A stretch of 64,000 nt of DNA from Leisingera sp. ANG1 (GCF_000203975.2 NZ_AFCF02000003.1:379327-443326); one strand, 5' to 3'; positions 26,326 through 36,053 are shown, numbered from the stretch's first letter. The notes: generated by a model from the letters alone, not told the origin. Numbers and translations are program-made.

Positions 26326-27288
26326 TCAGTCTCCGTCAGTGGGGGGTTCGGGGCGCTGGCTGCGCCGGGAGGGGGCAGAGACCCGGCGCGGCATCACCCG
26401 GGGGCCCTCATTGGCGGCGGCCGCCTGAAGCTGCGGCTGTGCCTGAGGGTCCGCCTGGGGGCTGCTATCGCGCATCCCGCCGATGTCCAGCACCTCTGCC
26501 CGCAGCTGCTGGTCCGGCTGCAGCGCCTCCGTGGCAGTGGCAGGCTTCAACGCAGGGCGGGGACGGTGCGGCTGCGCCCAGTTCAAGAGCAGGTCGACCA
26601 GGTATTCGATGAACCCGTCAGCGCCGCTGGTCTTCCAGGCCTCCATATCCTCGCCCGCGGCCAGCGCCTGGCTGAGCGACAGCGGGAACACCGCATTGAA
26701 GCCATCGCCGGTTTCCTTCTGTACCCGGCGCAGCACCCGGTCACGGTCGCGCGGGGTCTTGAGCTTGTCGAAATGGGTAATCAGCAGGGTGCTGGGGGCG
26801 TCGAGCCGGGCAGAGATTTCCTCCCATACCGCCGCTTCTGACTGGCGCCAGGCCTGGGTGGCATGGGTGCACCAGATCACGCTGTCCACCTCCGGCAGCA
26901 GGTTCTGCCAAACGCTGGCGGGCATGTTGGGGTCGGAGATCCCGGGCATGTCGATCAGATCGCAGAGCTCCAGCGCCTCGGCCGACAGAGTCAGGCGGAT
27001 CAGTGCGGTGGTTTCCAGCGGCACATCGTCCAGATCCTCCAGCCGCACGGGGGTCTCGCTGCCGTCGGTGCCGGTCAGGCAGGCGCCCTCCGCCCCGTGA
27101 GAGATCCAGACCGGCGGCAGGCGGGTGGCGGTGACGCGGGTGGGCAGCGGCTGCTGGCCCACCAGCAGATTGGTGAGAGTGCTTTTGCCGGCGCTGAATT
27201 CGCCCATCAGCGCCAGCCGCGGCTTGCGGGCCGGGGCGGGTTCGGGAGGCAGCGGCGCCGGGGCGTGCTGGGCAGTCTGATACGTCAT
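26326..27288 (-). CDS. Dynamin-superfamily-like GTPase (short)
   Basis: A 320-residue P-loop protein. G1 is GEFSAGKST (residues 29-37), G3 is LIDMPG, and the G4-like segment reads ITHFDKLK. Dynamin_N-type proteins share the FSAGKST loop. After residue 230 the tail is low-complexity, proline/glutamine-rich and basic at the end, suggesting a flexible linker. The start at 27288 overlaps the upstream dynamin-like gene (ATGA), so the two are made together and may form a hetero-oligomer, as paired bacterial dynamin-like proteins do. Confidence 0.82.
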   Translation of the reverse strand: MTYQTAQHAPAPLPPEPAPARKPRLALMGEFSAGKSTLTNLLVGQQPLPTRVTATRLPPVWISHGAEGACLTGTDGSETPVRLEDLDDVPLETTALIRLTLSAEALELCDLIDMPGISDPNMPASVWQNLLPEVDSVIWCTHATQAWRQSEAAVWEEISARLDAPSTLLITHFDKLKTPRDRDRVLRRVQKETGDGFNAVFPLSLSQALAAGEDMEAWKTSGADGFIEYLVDLLLNWAQPHRPRPALKPATATEALQPDQQLRAEVLDIGGMRDSSPQADPQAQPQLQAAAANEGPRVMPRRVSAPSRRSQRPEPPTDGD

Positions 27289-29345
27289 GCGGTGAAACTC
27301 CTGAGTGTTTCCAAGGCAGTAGTCGTCTGAGTCTGCTGATAGCGGGCCTCGTCGCCCGCAAACAGCGCCTGCATGTCGCCGCCGCCGCGGCGGCAATCGG
27401 CGATCTCGAGCAGGATGTCACGCTGGCCGTCGAAGAAGCCCTGCAGCCGCGCGAGGACAGCGGCGCGGACGTCGGCGGTCTGCACTGTCTTGAGCTGGGT
27501 CATGAAATCCTCGGTCTCGCCTTCGATCAGGCTGCGGAACTGTTTGGCAAAGGCCTTGTAGCCGCGGGTGCGGCGCCACCAGGAAGCCCACCAGCTGTCG
27601 TTGAAATCCAGCGCGATTGACTGAGCCAGCGCCACCGGGGAGGCAGGCTGGGGCACGTCGGGTACTGCCAGCTGGATGCCCTCCACTGCCGGGCCGAAAC
27701 CGTCATAGAGCAGCTCCGCCACATCCTGCACCGCAGCCTCGTAGCGATTCTGCGCAGCAGATTGCAGACGGCTGGTCATCACCGAGTAGGCAGAGCGCAA
27801 CAGCATCCGCAGCCCGGCTGGGTCGTATTCCCAGTGGCAATCCTCGCCCCATTTTTCCAAATGGTCGATCAGCGCGTGGGTGGCACGGTCGGTGAAGGTG
27901 GCATGGGCCCGGTCGGCGCGGTCGCGGAAAGCATTGAGCACCTGGCCGGCCTCTGCGTCCATTGCCTCCAGATGGGTCTGGCAGATGTCTTCGAAGGCGG
28001 TGCGGACGTCGTGCATATTGGCACCGCCTGTGCTGCCTTCACCCTGCACCAGGATTGCATTGGCAGCCTGCTGGCCTGTGGCGGCTGTGGTGGCGGTGGC
28101 GGCAATGCGCTGCAACAGCGGCGTGCCCAGGTCGGCAACGATGCGCTCGGACACGGCGCGGTTCAGGGCCGGGAGGCCTGACAGCTCCCACACCATGTTT
28201 TGGGGGGTGGCTTTAGCGTGGGAGGCATTGACCGAGGCCTCGGCCCAATTCAGCAGCGCGGCAGAGCTGGACGGGTCCATATCCTCCAGCCCGCCGGTCA
28301 GCACCTGGTTGGCCCAGTAAGCACTGCCGAAGATGATCTCGGCCTCCTGCGGCCCATGGTGGGTTTCCAGCGTCTGGCGGATGCTGGCCTCGATCTCGGC
28401 AATCTGGTTTGCCGGATCGGCCAGCTCATCAATGCGGTTGACAAAAATCACCACCTCACGCGACTTGAGGTTGGAGATCATCCGGATCAGCCCCATGTCG
28501 ACAGAGGTCAGCGCCTGTCCCGCCGACAGCACCACCACGCAGATGCGGCTGTCGCGGATCGCCTGGATGGTGATCTGTTCGCGCATCATGAAGGTGTCGT
28601 TGACGCCCGGCGTGTCGCGCAGGCACAGCCGGTGCGGCACCGAGCGGCTGTTGAGGAACAGATCGGCGGCGCGGGTGATGTCGGCAAAGCGGCCCTGTTC
28701 GTCCACCGTGCCCGGCTCCTCGTCGCCGAAGTCATCACCCAGGCAGATGTAGCGTTCGATCAGGTTCTTGTCGAAATAGCCATAGTCGTGCTTCTGCCCC
28801 ATCAAAAGTTCGAACTTGCGGCCCAGACGCTGGCGGGAGCGGTCGCGCATTTCCTCTATCTGGGTGCGGATTTTCTGCAGTTCGCTATCCGCGCCGGCGC
28901 GGCCAGCCATTTCGCCGATGCGGCCGCCCTTGGTGGTCAGCCGGTCCCACTCATCTTCGGTCATGAACTGGAAACAGGCCTTGTTCCCGGTGCGGGTCTC
29001 GCCCGGCTCCAGGTGCAGCGAGGTCACAACCGAGGTCCAGGGGTTCACGTCTGACGGCAGCAGGTCGGCCCAGCCGGCCATCGCATTGACCAGCGAGGTC
29101 TTGCCGGATTTCACCTGCCCCAGCAGAGTGACGCTGGGCTCGAAGGTTCCCAGTTCCTCCTGCAAGCGGGTCAGGCTGCGCTTCACCCGTTCACCCGACA
29201 CGCCGAGCAGGGTAGTCAGCGCGCCATCGAGCCGCCGCGCCTTGCGGGCGAAATCCGCCAGCGGCTCCAGCCCGGCGCCGAGGTTGGTGGGGCGGGCGGA
29301 GGCGCGGATGTCGGTGGCGCTCTCGATCTGGTTTTCCATGTTCAT
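27285..29345 (-). CDS. Dynamin-like GTPase (long)
   Basis: A 686-residue protein. G1 is GQVKSGKTS (residues 76-84), a candidate G2 threonine follows in NPWTSVV, G3 is DTPG (244-247), and G4 is NRID (303-306). A helical region of about 350 residues follows, as expected for the stalk of bacterial dynamin-like proteins, with a tryptophan-rich basic patch (DSWWASWWRRTRGYK) that could touch membrane. Start at 29345 (MNMENQ); the second Met at 29339 is possible. It is flanked by two other GTPases in one operon. Confidence 0.85.
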   Translation of the reverse strand: MNMENQIESATDIRASARPTNLGAGLEPLADFARKARRLDGALTTLLGVSGERVKRSLTRLQEELGTFEPSVTLLGQVKSGKTSLVNAMAGWADLLPSDVNPWTSVVTSLHLEPGETRTGNKACFQFMTEDEWDRLTTKGGRIGEMAGRAGADSELQKIRTQIEEMRDRSRQRLGRKFELLMGQKHDYGYFDKNLIERYICLGDDFGDEEPGTVDEQGRFADITRAADLFLNSRSVPHRLCLRDTPGVNDTFMMREQITIQAIRDSRICVVVLSAGQALTSVDMGLIRMISNLKSREVVIFVNRIDELADPANQIAEIEASIRQTLETHHGPQEAEIIFGSAYWANQVLTGGLEDMDPSSSAALLNWAEASVNASHAKATPQNMVWELSGLPALNRAVSERIVADLGTPLLQRIAATATTAATGQQAANAILVQGEGSTGGANMHDVRTAFEDICQTHLEAMDAEAGQVLNAFRDRADRAHATFTDRATHALIDHLEKWGEDCHWEYDPAGLRMLLRSAYSVMTSRLQSAAQNRYEAAVQDVAELLYDGFGPAVEGIQLAVPDVPQPASPVALAQSIALDFNDSWWASWWRRTRGYKAFAKQFRSLIEGETEDFMTQLKTVQTADVRAAVLARLQGFFDGQRDILLEIADCRRGGGDMQALFAGDEARYQQTQTTTALETLRSFTA

Positions 29346-29422
29346 GGCGGGGCCTGTATTTCGTGTCCTGCTTCGGAGTTTTGGTCTGCTGCCCGGCACG
29401 CGGGTCTCGGGGTTTTGCGCCC

Positions 29423-30613
29423 CTATCCGGGCGGCTCTACCATCAGTTCCTTCTTCAGCTGGATCAGCAGCGTCACCGCATCGACCGCCGCGTCCTCGTC
29501 CTGTTCCAGCTGGCACAGCATCAGCATTTCCTCGCCGTCCTGCGCGGCCTCGCGGGCAGCCTCCACCGCGGCGCTGGCGGGCATAGCGTCGAGCGATTGG
29601 GACAGGCTGCGGATCATCTCCATGCATTGCGCCAGGACCGGGGCGGCCTGCGGGCCGCCGGCGGCTTCGGCTTCGGCCAGCATCGCCTCGGCGCCGGTTT
29701 GCAGCTGATCCAGCGCAGCGGCCAGGCTGGCAGCCTGCGGTGCGGCGGCAGCCGCCGGCGCCGGAACAGCAGGCGCAGTCTCAGCTGGCAGGGTGCCGCC
29801 GAACTGGCGGATCAGCAGCTCTGCCTGATCAACGTCAGAGGCGCGGCCCTGGTCGACCTGGCGCTGGATATCCTCGCTCAGCTGCCTGCCTCCGCTGGAA
29901 CGCCACAGCCCGTCCTGCGGGGCCCCGGCGGTGCGGGCGGTCAGCCCCTGGATCGCGGCAACCGGGTAGACGCCCAGAAACTCCTCTGCCGCCACCGGCT
30001 CCAGCGTTTCGATCAAGGCAGGCAGGGTGCCGCGCATCACCAGACGGTCGGCCATGGTGAGCACGAGGAAACTGTGATCCTTGGTGCTGTCCGGCACCGC
30101 GGCCCAGAGCGCCTGTTCACCTGCGGTGAATTCCTGGCTGCACCACAGGATGATGTCGGCGCTGGCGGCGGCCTGCTGCAGCATGTCTTGCCGCTCGGAT
30201 TGCGGACCTGCCAGCGGCAGTTCGCGGTAGCTGTGCCAGCGCAGGCGCGGATCGGTCAGAGTTTGGCGCACCCGGCAGGCGTCCTGCGGCAGCTCCATCT
30301 GCGCCAGCAAGCCGGACATTTGCAGCCGCTTGCCCGCGGCAGTCTCAATTTCTGCCATTTCCTCGGTGCCATAACAGACATCAACCAGCAGGCCGCCGCC
30401 GTTGCGGCCGATCACAACCCGGCCAAGCAGCATGTCGATGAGGGCGGATTTACCGCTGCCGGCAGCCCCTGCAACCGCCACCCGCACCGGCTGGCGCAGG
30501 CGCTGCAACAGCTTGCTGCCCCAGCCGCTGACCTCCGTGGGCAGACGGCCCGCGCTGAGGGTCTGTTCCAGCTGGCCTGCCAGCGGGCTTATGTCTCTCT
30601 GGGGAAGGCTCAC
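29423..30613 (-). CDS. P-loop GTPase with helical C-terminal half
   Basis: A 396-residue protein starting with GTG at 30613 in a GTGA overlap with the phosphatase gene. G1 is GAAGSGKS (residues 49-56). The G4-like motif is LTMADR rather than NKxD. The middle resembles GTPase domains; the C-terminal 130 residues are Ala/Glu-rich and helical. It couples the signalling genes to the dynamin pair. Nucleotide hydrolysis is likely but specificity for GTP is an inference. Confidence 0.75.
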   Translation of the reverse strand: MSLPQRDISPLAGQLEQTLSAGRLPTEVSGWGSKLLQRLRQPVRVAVAGAAGSGKSALIDMLLGRVVIGRNGGGLLVDVCYGTEEMAEIETAAGKRLQMSGLLAQMELPQDACRVRQTLTDPRLRWHSYRELPLAGPQSERQDMLQQAAASADIILWCSQEFTAGEQALWAAVPDSTKDHSFLVLTMADRLVMRGTLPALIETLEPVAAEEFLGVYPVAAIQGLTARTAGAPQDGLWRSSGGRQLSEDIQRQVDQGRASDVDQAELLIRQFGGTLPAETAPAVPAPAAAAAPQAASLAAALDQLQTGAEAMLAEAEAAGGPQAAPVLAQCMEMIRSLSQSLDAMPASAAVEAAREAAQDGEEMLMLCQLEQDEDAAVDAVTLLIQLKKELMVEPPG

Positions 30614-31581
30614 GCGGATGCATCCGTTTTGCTGCGGCCCGCCTCCGGCGCGTCGCGCCAGGAGGATGCGGCCATGAAGGTGACAACCCGTCGGCCTGCA
30701 CGCTGGCGTGCGGCGGCGGGTTCGGGCGGCTGCTGTTCCGGCGCTGGCGCCGCAGGAGCGTCTGCAACGACAGGTCCAGGCGCCCGCGGGTCGAATGGTT
30801 TGATCACGCAAAAAGCCGCGTTGTCCTGCTCCGGCGCGTCCAGCGCCTCCAGCCGCCGCATCAGCGCCGCACCGATGCGGGCGCTTGGGCTGTGGCATTC
30901 GGCGGCCAGCACTTCGGCAATCTCCTCCTCTGCCAGGAACAAGAGCCCGTCGCTAGCGGCCAGCACGATGTCGCCGTGTTGCAGCCGCACCGGTGCGCTG
31001 CGGCAGTCGACCAGCGGTATATCGGCGCCGGTCAGCACCGAGGTGACGCAGTGGCGGTCCGGGTGGGCAGCGGCCTCAGCCGGATCCAGGCGGCCGCGGG
31101 CGACCAGCTTCTCCAGTTCCGCCGCCATCGAATGATCGGCATTGAGGCGGATCAGCGCACCGTCGCGGAACAGATACAGCGGCGAGTCGCCGACCGAAAT
31201 CCAGTAGAGCCGGTCGCGGAACAGCACCGGCGCCAGCAGGGTGGCACCCATGCCCTGCGCCTGTACCTGCGGCTGGTGGCTGGCATATTCGCCCAGGCAC
31301 GCGTTGGCGCCGTCGGCCGCGCTGTGCAGCACCGCGCCGATGGCGGGCTCCAGCTGTTCTGGCTCGCCCGTACGCAGCTTCAGCTCCGCAAACACCTCCG
31401 TCACTACGATCCTGGCGGCCACATCGCCGGCCGCGTGCCCGCCCATGCCGTCGGCCAGCACCGCAAAGCCGGTGCCGGCGCCAGCCAGGAAATCGGCGGC
31501 GACAGCATCTTCCTGACGCTCACGGCGGCCCTGGCTGATGGCCGTTGCAGCGTCGTACTCCAGGTCAGCGGAATGCAGCAT
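30610..31581 (-). CDS. PP2C-family Ser/Thr protein phosphatase
   Basis: A 323-residue PPM phosphatase. Metal-binding motifs are present: RRERQEDA near residue 20, LADGMGGHAAGD (44-49 core), ISVGDSPLYLF, AASDGLLFL and the late EQDNAAF. It would reverse phosphorylation by the kinase encoded two genes upstream. The start at 31581 overlaps the FHA gene end by 17 bases. The C-terminal 70 residues are low-complexity and basic. Confidence 0.93.
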   Translation of the reverse strand: MLHSADLEYDAATAISQGRRERQEDAVAADFLAGAGTGFAVLADGMGGHAAGDVAARIVVTEVFAELKLRTGEPEQLEPAIGAVLHSAADGANACLGEYASHQPQVQAQGMGATLLAPVLFRDRLYWISVGDSPLYLFRDGALIRLNADHSMAAELEKLVARGRLDPAEAAAHPDRHCVTSVLTGADIPLVDCRSAPVRLQHGDIVLAASDGLLFLAEEEIAEVLAAECHSPSARIGAALMRRLEALDAPEQDNAAFCVIKPFDPRAPGPVVADAPAAPAPEQQPPEPAAARQRAGRRVVTFMAASSWRDAPEAGRSKTDASA

Positions 31582-32905
31582 TGGAACCTTCACCTTGCTG
31601 CGGCTGATCCCAGCCGAAAGAGGCACCGCACAGAGGCACGAACCGCAGGGTGGTTTCGCCGATGCGGATCTCGTCGCCGGCCGCCAGTTCTTCGGTGCTG
31701 AGCACCGGACGGCCGTTGCGGCGCACCAGGTTGGCCTTGCCGCCGTGGCCGATGTAAAACGCCTTCTGCTCCGGGTCATAGGCGATGGCGGCGTGGTTGT
31801 CGCGCGAGATGCTGTTGTCGCCGAAATCCAGCCGCACGGTCTGATCCTCGCCGCGGCCAATGACCGTCACACCGCTGAACAGAGTAAAGGCAGCACCGCG
31901 GCCCGGCCCCTGCACAACCGCCAGCCAGCCGACCGGGAATTGGGTGTAGCCGGGCGCAGCCTCCTCGGTGCTGCGCGCGAACGGGTCGCTGCCGGGCGCC
32001 TGGGCCGGGCTGAAACCAAGAAGTCGGGTTTTAACCCGGCCCGCGCGGCTGGCGCCGCGGCCCATCGAGGGCGCGGGCACGTCGATCGGTGCCGCGGCCG
32101 CATGCGGATCCTGCGGCTCAGCGGCCTGCGGAGCAGGCGCGGTTTTCTGCGGCGCCTCGGCTGCAGGCGGGGGGGCTGACTGCATCTGAGGTACAGGGGC
32201 TGGCTGTGCCTCTGCGGGGGCCGGCGCGGGTGCATCCATTCCGTATTGAGGTTGCGGGGCCGGTTCAGGTAGCAGTTCCGGTTCGGGCTGCACTTCCGGC
32301 TGAGGGGCAGATGCGGACTTGCGGTGGAAAACCCGGTAGCTTTCAGGTTGCTCCGCGGCGGGCTCCTGCTGCTGCAGGCGGCTGAAGTCCGGCTCCTCTG
32401 CAAAGGCGTCCGGTTCCTCGCCGTCTTCCGCCTCCGCATAAACATCTTCGTTTTCGTCTCCGCCTTCGGCGGCGAAGAGATCATCGGCCTCAGCATACTC
32501 CGGGGCGGGGGCAGCTGGGGCCGGGTCCGGGGCGGCATCCTGCGCCTGTTCACGGGCAAAGAAGGCGGCGATGGCGTCGTCCTCCGGCCCTGGCTCGCCC
32601 AGACTGTCCAGATACTCCTCCGCGCTGTCCTGCGGCCCGTCCTGACGGGCGCCTTCCGGGCTGTCTTCCTCCAGGAAATCCTCGGGCAGAACATAGTCCT
32701 CTCCCGCGGTCTCAGGCTCCGGGTCCAGCTGGAAACCGCGGTCCAGGCTGAAGGGCACGCTGGGCTGCTCCGCCTCAGGTGCGGCAGCGAGGCTGTCAAA
32801 CGGGTCGCGCGCAGGCGGCTGCACCGGTTCGGCGGCGGGGTGGCCTACGGCTTCCGCCCGCACCCGTTCCCGCTTCTCACCGATGATATCCTTGATGAAT
32901 TTCAT
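31565..32905 (-). CDS. FHA-domain protein with long acidic linker
   Basis: A 446-residue protein. The first 330 residues are disordered, Pro/Ala/Glu-rich and very acidic; the C-terminal 100 residues form an FHA domain (SGVTVIGRGEDQTVRLDF, SISRDNHAAIAYD, NLVRRNGRPV). FHA domains bind phosphothreonine, so it likely reads marks placed by the adjacent kinase, possibly on its own linker. It lies 11 bases after the kinase gene. Confidence 0.9.
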   Translation of the reverse strand: MKFIKDIIGEKRERVRAEAVGHPAAEPVQPPARDPFDSLAAAPEAEQPSVPFSLDRGFQLDPEPETAGEDYVLPEDFLEEDSPEGARQDGPQDSAEEYLDSLGEPGPEDDAIAAFFAREQAQDAAPDPAPAAPAPEYAEADDLFAAEGGDENEDVYAEAEDGEEPDAFAEEPDFSRLQQQEPAAEQPESYRVFHRKSASAPQPEVQPEPELLPEPAPQPQYGMDAPAPAPAEAQPAPVPQMQSAPPPAAEAPQKTAPAPQAAEPQDPHAAAAPIDVPAPSMGRGASRAGRVKTRLLGFSPAQAPGSDPFARSTEEAAPGYTQFPVGWLAVVQGPGRGAAFTLFSGVTVIGRGEDQTVRLDFGDNSISRDNHAAIAYDPEQKAFYIGHGGKANLVRRNGRPVLSTEELAAGDEIRIGETTLRFVPLCGASFGWDQPQQGEGSNAAFR

Positions 32906-32916
32906 TGCCGTTCCCT

Positions 32917-34236
32917 TCAGTTCTTAACGGTTGCCGGGGTGCCGTCCTGGAACCCGAAAATTCTGCGCAGGCGGCCTGCGAATGTGGGTTTGTCCGCTTC
33001 TGCGCCGCTGTCTGCTGCCGAAGCCGGCGGCTGTTCGGCGGCAGGCGCGTTGCGGCTGCGCCGCGTGCGGGCGTCTTCCTCCGCCAGCCAGGCTTCCAGA
33101 TCGCTGACCGGCTCGCCAAACAGGTTGACCATCTGGCGGGGGGCTTCTGGCTCAGCGGCGGGCACCGGCTCCTTGCGCGCGGTGCGCGGCTGGCCGGGAG
33201 TCAGGCTGGAGTTGGTCGCGGCCACCAGGTCGGCGATGGTTGCGTCCAGAGCGCCATTATCGGCAGGGTCAGGATCTTCGCCCGGCATGCCCGCAGCCTC
33301 CGCCACCGGATCCCCGGCATCGCATTCCGCCAGCATCTCTGCCCAGGCGCGGGTGGACTGGAACCGTTCGGCGGGCGGCACCGACATCGCCTGGTCAACA
33401 GTGGCCAGCAATGCCGGATCCGCTGCCCAAGGCCCGCCCAGCAGCGGCGGGCAAGGGTCGGGGTTGCCCGCCATCACCGCATTCAGCCGCTGCTGGCTGC
33501 CCGCGGGCGGTTCCCCGGTGATCAGGTAATAGAAGGTGGCGCCGAGCGCATAGATATCGCAGGCCGGGCGCTGTGGCAGGTCGGGCTTGTACAGCTCATG
33601 CGCCGAATAGCCGTCCTTGACCGCCAGCAGCATCGGCAGTGCGGTATCGTCCTTGGGGGTGCTGCCCGCCGCGGCGCCGAAGTCGATCAGCGTCAGGGTG
33701 CCATCCTGGCCCAACAGCAGATTGTCGGGTGAGATGTCGCGGTGCAGAATGCCCAGCTTGTGCACGCAGCCTAGCGCCTCCAGCGCCTGGGTCAGGATCT
33801 GCCGCAGCACCGGCGCGGTCAGCCGGTCCGGCTGCTCCTCACGCACGGTCAGCAGGTCGAGCCCGTCGATGAACTCCATCGCGATATAGGCGGTCTGGTT
33901 TTCCTTGAAGACCTGATGCACGCCGACGATGCCGGGATGCTCGGCGCGGGCCAGCAGATGCGCCTCGCGCAGGAAGGCGCGCAGCACGTTGCGGCAGGAC
34001 TTGGCGTGTTCCGGCGCCGACGGTTCCACCTCCGGCCCGTTACGGCGGCAAAGCCCCGCCGGAAAGCATTCCTTGATCACCACCCGCCGCTCCAGGCTGT
34101 CGCGCGCCAGATAGGTGATGCCGAAGCCGCCGCTGATCAGCGGGCGCTCAATCTGGTACTGGCCCTGAAGCAGCTTGAAGCCGCAGGGCAGTTCGCAGGT
34201 GTGCGCCGGATCGGCGGAAGATAGGTCGTGCGGCAC
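32917..34236 (-). CDS. Serine/threonine protein kinase (Hanks type)
   Basis: A 439-residue cytoplasmic kinase. Glycine loop LISGGFGITYLA (33-44), ATP lysine 55 in VVIKE, catalytic loop HRDISPDNLLL (Asp 167), DFG at 185-187 and a YSAHELYK activation segment are all intact. There is no transmembrane segment or PASTA repeats. A 170-residue C-terminal tail is low complexity. It is first in an eight-gene operon, so it probably sets the activity state of the FHA protein and GTPases. Confidence 0.94.
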   Translation of the reverse strand: MPHDLSSADPAHTCELPCGFKLLQGQYQIERPLISGGFGITYLARDSLERRVVIKECFPAGLCRRNGPEVEPSAPEHAKSCRNVLRAFLREAHLLARAEHPGIVGVHQVFKENQTAYIAMEFIDGLDLLTVREEQPDRLTAPVLRQILTQALEALGCVHKLGILHRDISPDNLLLGQDGTLTLIDFGAAAGSTPKDDTALPMLLAVKDGYSAHELYKPDLPQRPACDIYALGATFYYLITGEPPAGSQQRLNAVMAGNPDPCPPLLGGPWAADPALLATVDQAMSVPPAERFQSTRAWAEMLAECDAGDPVAEAAGMPGEDPDPADNGALDATIADLVAATNSSLTPGQPRTARKEPVPAAEPEAPRQMVNLFGEPVSDLEAWLAEEDARTRRSRNAPAAEQPPASAADSGAEADKPTFAGRLRRIFGFQDGTPATVKN

Positions 34237-34626
34237 GGCGTCATTTCCTCCTGGCAGCTCGGTCCCCGGCCAAAAGGGCGCGGGCGGACCTTAACGCTGC
34301 CGGCGGAATGGGGAATGTTCACGGCTCCATTCGGGCAATTGCGGCAGATCCGCCGTATTTTCGCCGCAATCCTCTCAAAAGGGCAGCAAACATTGGGTTA
34401 ACAGCGCACCGGCTAGTTGCTTTGAAGTTAGTTAAACTGCAGGGCTATCTCCCCCGGCGGAGGCCCGCCGCACAGAACGGGCCGCTCTGGTATCGGCAAC
34501 AGACCCTCAGGGCCGCGATACAGACCGGACCCCTGCAAACGCACTGGCTGCAGCTGATTCTCCGCAAAAACAACTTGGCAGGAAATTGTGATGGGCTTTG
34601 CAGCCAATCACCGGTACAATTGTCGC
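34237..34626. promoter_or_regulatory. Divergent region between the kinase operon and enuR
   Basis: This 390-base gap carries both promoters. The right part is AT-richer. GTACAATT occurs at 34614-34621, just ahead of the enuR start at 34627, and returns ahead of uehA, so it may be an autoregulatory site. I see no gene in the gap. Confidence 0.5.
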
Positions 34627-36021
34627 ATGACAATATGGTACCCTGACCCCGCCAGCCTGACCCCGCCCCTTCACGCCAGCCTTACGCAAGCCATTGCCAG
34701 GGCCATATCGGACGGCAGGCTCCCCAAGGGCACGCAGCTGCCGACCCACCGCAAAATGGCTGAGGAACTAGGGCTTAGCGTGCACACCGTGAGCAAGGCA
34801 TATGAGGGGCTGCGCAGGCAGCGCCTGATCGACGGCCAAGTCGGGCGTGGCAGCTATGTTCTGGACCCCGATACGAATAATGACCAGCCGTTTCAGCTGA
34901 GTTCGGAACAGGGCGGCGGCTTTGACCTGTCGATCTCGCGGCCACTGTTTTCGCAACAGCACGCGGAGCGGTTCCAGCAGGCCCTGGCGGAACTGCCGGA
35001 GGCGCTGGATCCGAGCTACTTCCTGTCGTGCCGTCCGAACGTGGGTCATGACTTGCACCGGGCTGCCGGGGCAGAGTGGCTGAGGATCTGCGGGCTGGAG
35101 GTGGCGGCAGAGCGGATCATAATGACCAACGGTGTGAGCCACGGCATGTCGGCGGCGCTGTCGGCGCTGACCCGGCCGGGCGACACGGTGGTGTCGGACA
35201 AGATCACCCATCACCTGTTGGTGTCGGGCTGTTCCTATCTGGGGCTGACCCTGGCCGGACTGGAGACGGACAGCGATGGCATTCTGCCGGACGCTCTGGA
35301 GCGTTACTGCCGGGAGCAATCGCCCAAAGTGCTGTTTTTGCTGCCGTCTCTGGCCAACTCTACTGCCGGGATGATGCCGGAAGAGCGTCGCAGGGTGCTG
35401 GTAGAGATTGCCCGCAAATATGATCTGCACATCATCGAAAACGATGCCTTCGGCCCGGTGGCGGAGGACCGCCCCGTGCCGGTTTCGGCGCTGGCGCCGG
35501 AGCGGTCGATTTACCTGACGACCTTCACCAAATGCACGGTGTCGGGGCTGCGCGCCGGTTACCTGGCGGCGCCGGAGCATCTTCTTCCTGCGCTGACCGG
35601 GCGGATTGTCGTGTTCGGCTGGATGGCGACACCCCTGATGTGCGAGCTGGCCACCCGCTGGGTGCAGGACGGCACCGCGCTGGAGCTGGCCCAGTGGCAG
35701 CGCCGGGCTCTGGCGGAGCGGTATGCCATTGCCGAAGAGGTGTTGCAGGGCTGGGATTGGCAGGGGCATCCGTCGGCGCTGCACCTGTGGCTGCCGCTGA
35801 CCGCGGGCTGGACCACCGCCAGCTTTGTCTCTTACGCGCAGGAGCTGAAAGTGGCGGTCGCCCCGGATGCGCCGTTCCTGACGCCCAAAACCCCACCGCA
35901 GAACGCGGTGCGGGTGTCGCTGGGCAGCGTGCAGGATCAGGACCGCTTCCGCCAAGCGCTGGAGCTGATCGCCGGAATGCTGGGCCGCCCGCCGGAAGGG
36001 GTCGCGCCCTTCACATATTGA
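34627..36021 (+). CDS. enuR: EnuR, MocR/GabR-type regulator of ectoine catabolism
   Basis: A 464-residue fusion: N-terminal GntR winged helix (LPKGTQLPTHRKMAEELGLS, then VHTVSKAYEGLRRQ) and a fold-type I aminotransferase domain with the PLP lysine in TTFTKCTVSGLRAG. It precedes a full ectoine uptake and degradation operon in the order known from Ruegeria pomeroyi, where EnuR is a repressor released by N-alpha-acetyl-diaminobutyrate bound to PLP. The start at 34627 (MTIWYPDP) is chosen over the upstream ATG at 34588. Confidence 0.93.
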   Translation: MTIWYPDPASLTPPLHASLTQAIARAISDGRLPKGTQLPTHRKMAEELGLSVHTVSKAYEGLRRQRLIDGQVGRGSYVLDPDTNNDQPFQLSSEQGGGFDLSISRPLFSQQHAERFQQALAELPEALDPSYFLSCRPNVGHDLHRAAGAEWLRICGLEVAAERIIMTNGVSHGMSAALSALTRPGDTVVSDKITHHLLVSGCSYLGLTLAGLETDSDGILPDALERYCREQSPKVLFLLPSLANSTAGMMPEERRRVLVEIARKYDLHIIENDAFGPVAEDRPVPVSALAPERSIYLTTFTKCTVSGLRAGYLAAPEHLLPALTGRIVVFGWMATPLMCELATRWVQDGTALELAQWQRRALAERYAIAEEVLQGWDWQGHPSALHLWLPLTAGWTTASFVSYAQELKVAVAPDAPFLTPKTPPQNAVRVSLGSVQDQDRFRQALELIAGMLGRPPEGVAPFTY

Positions 36022-36053
36022 TTGTCCTGCAACAATAAAAAAATTGACATGCA

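Noticed and set aside
25118-34236. Kinase/FHA/PP2C cluster as part of a type VI secretion locus
   Set aside because: No TssB/C, TssK, TssM, ClpV, Hcp or VgrG genes are present in the window, and the GTPases are not T6SS parts.
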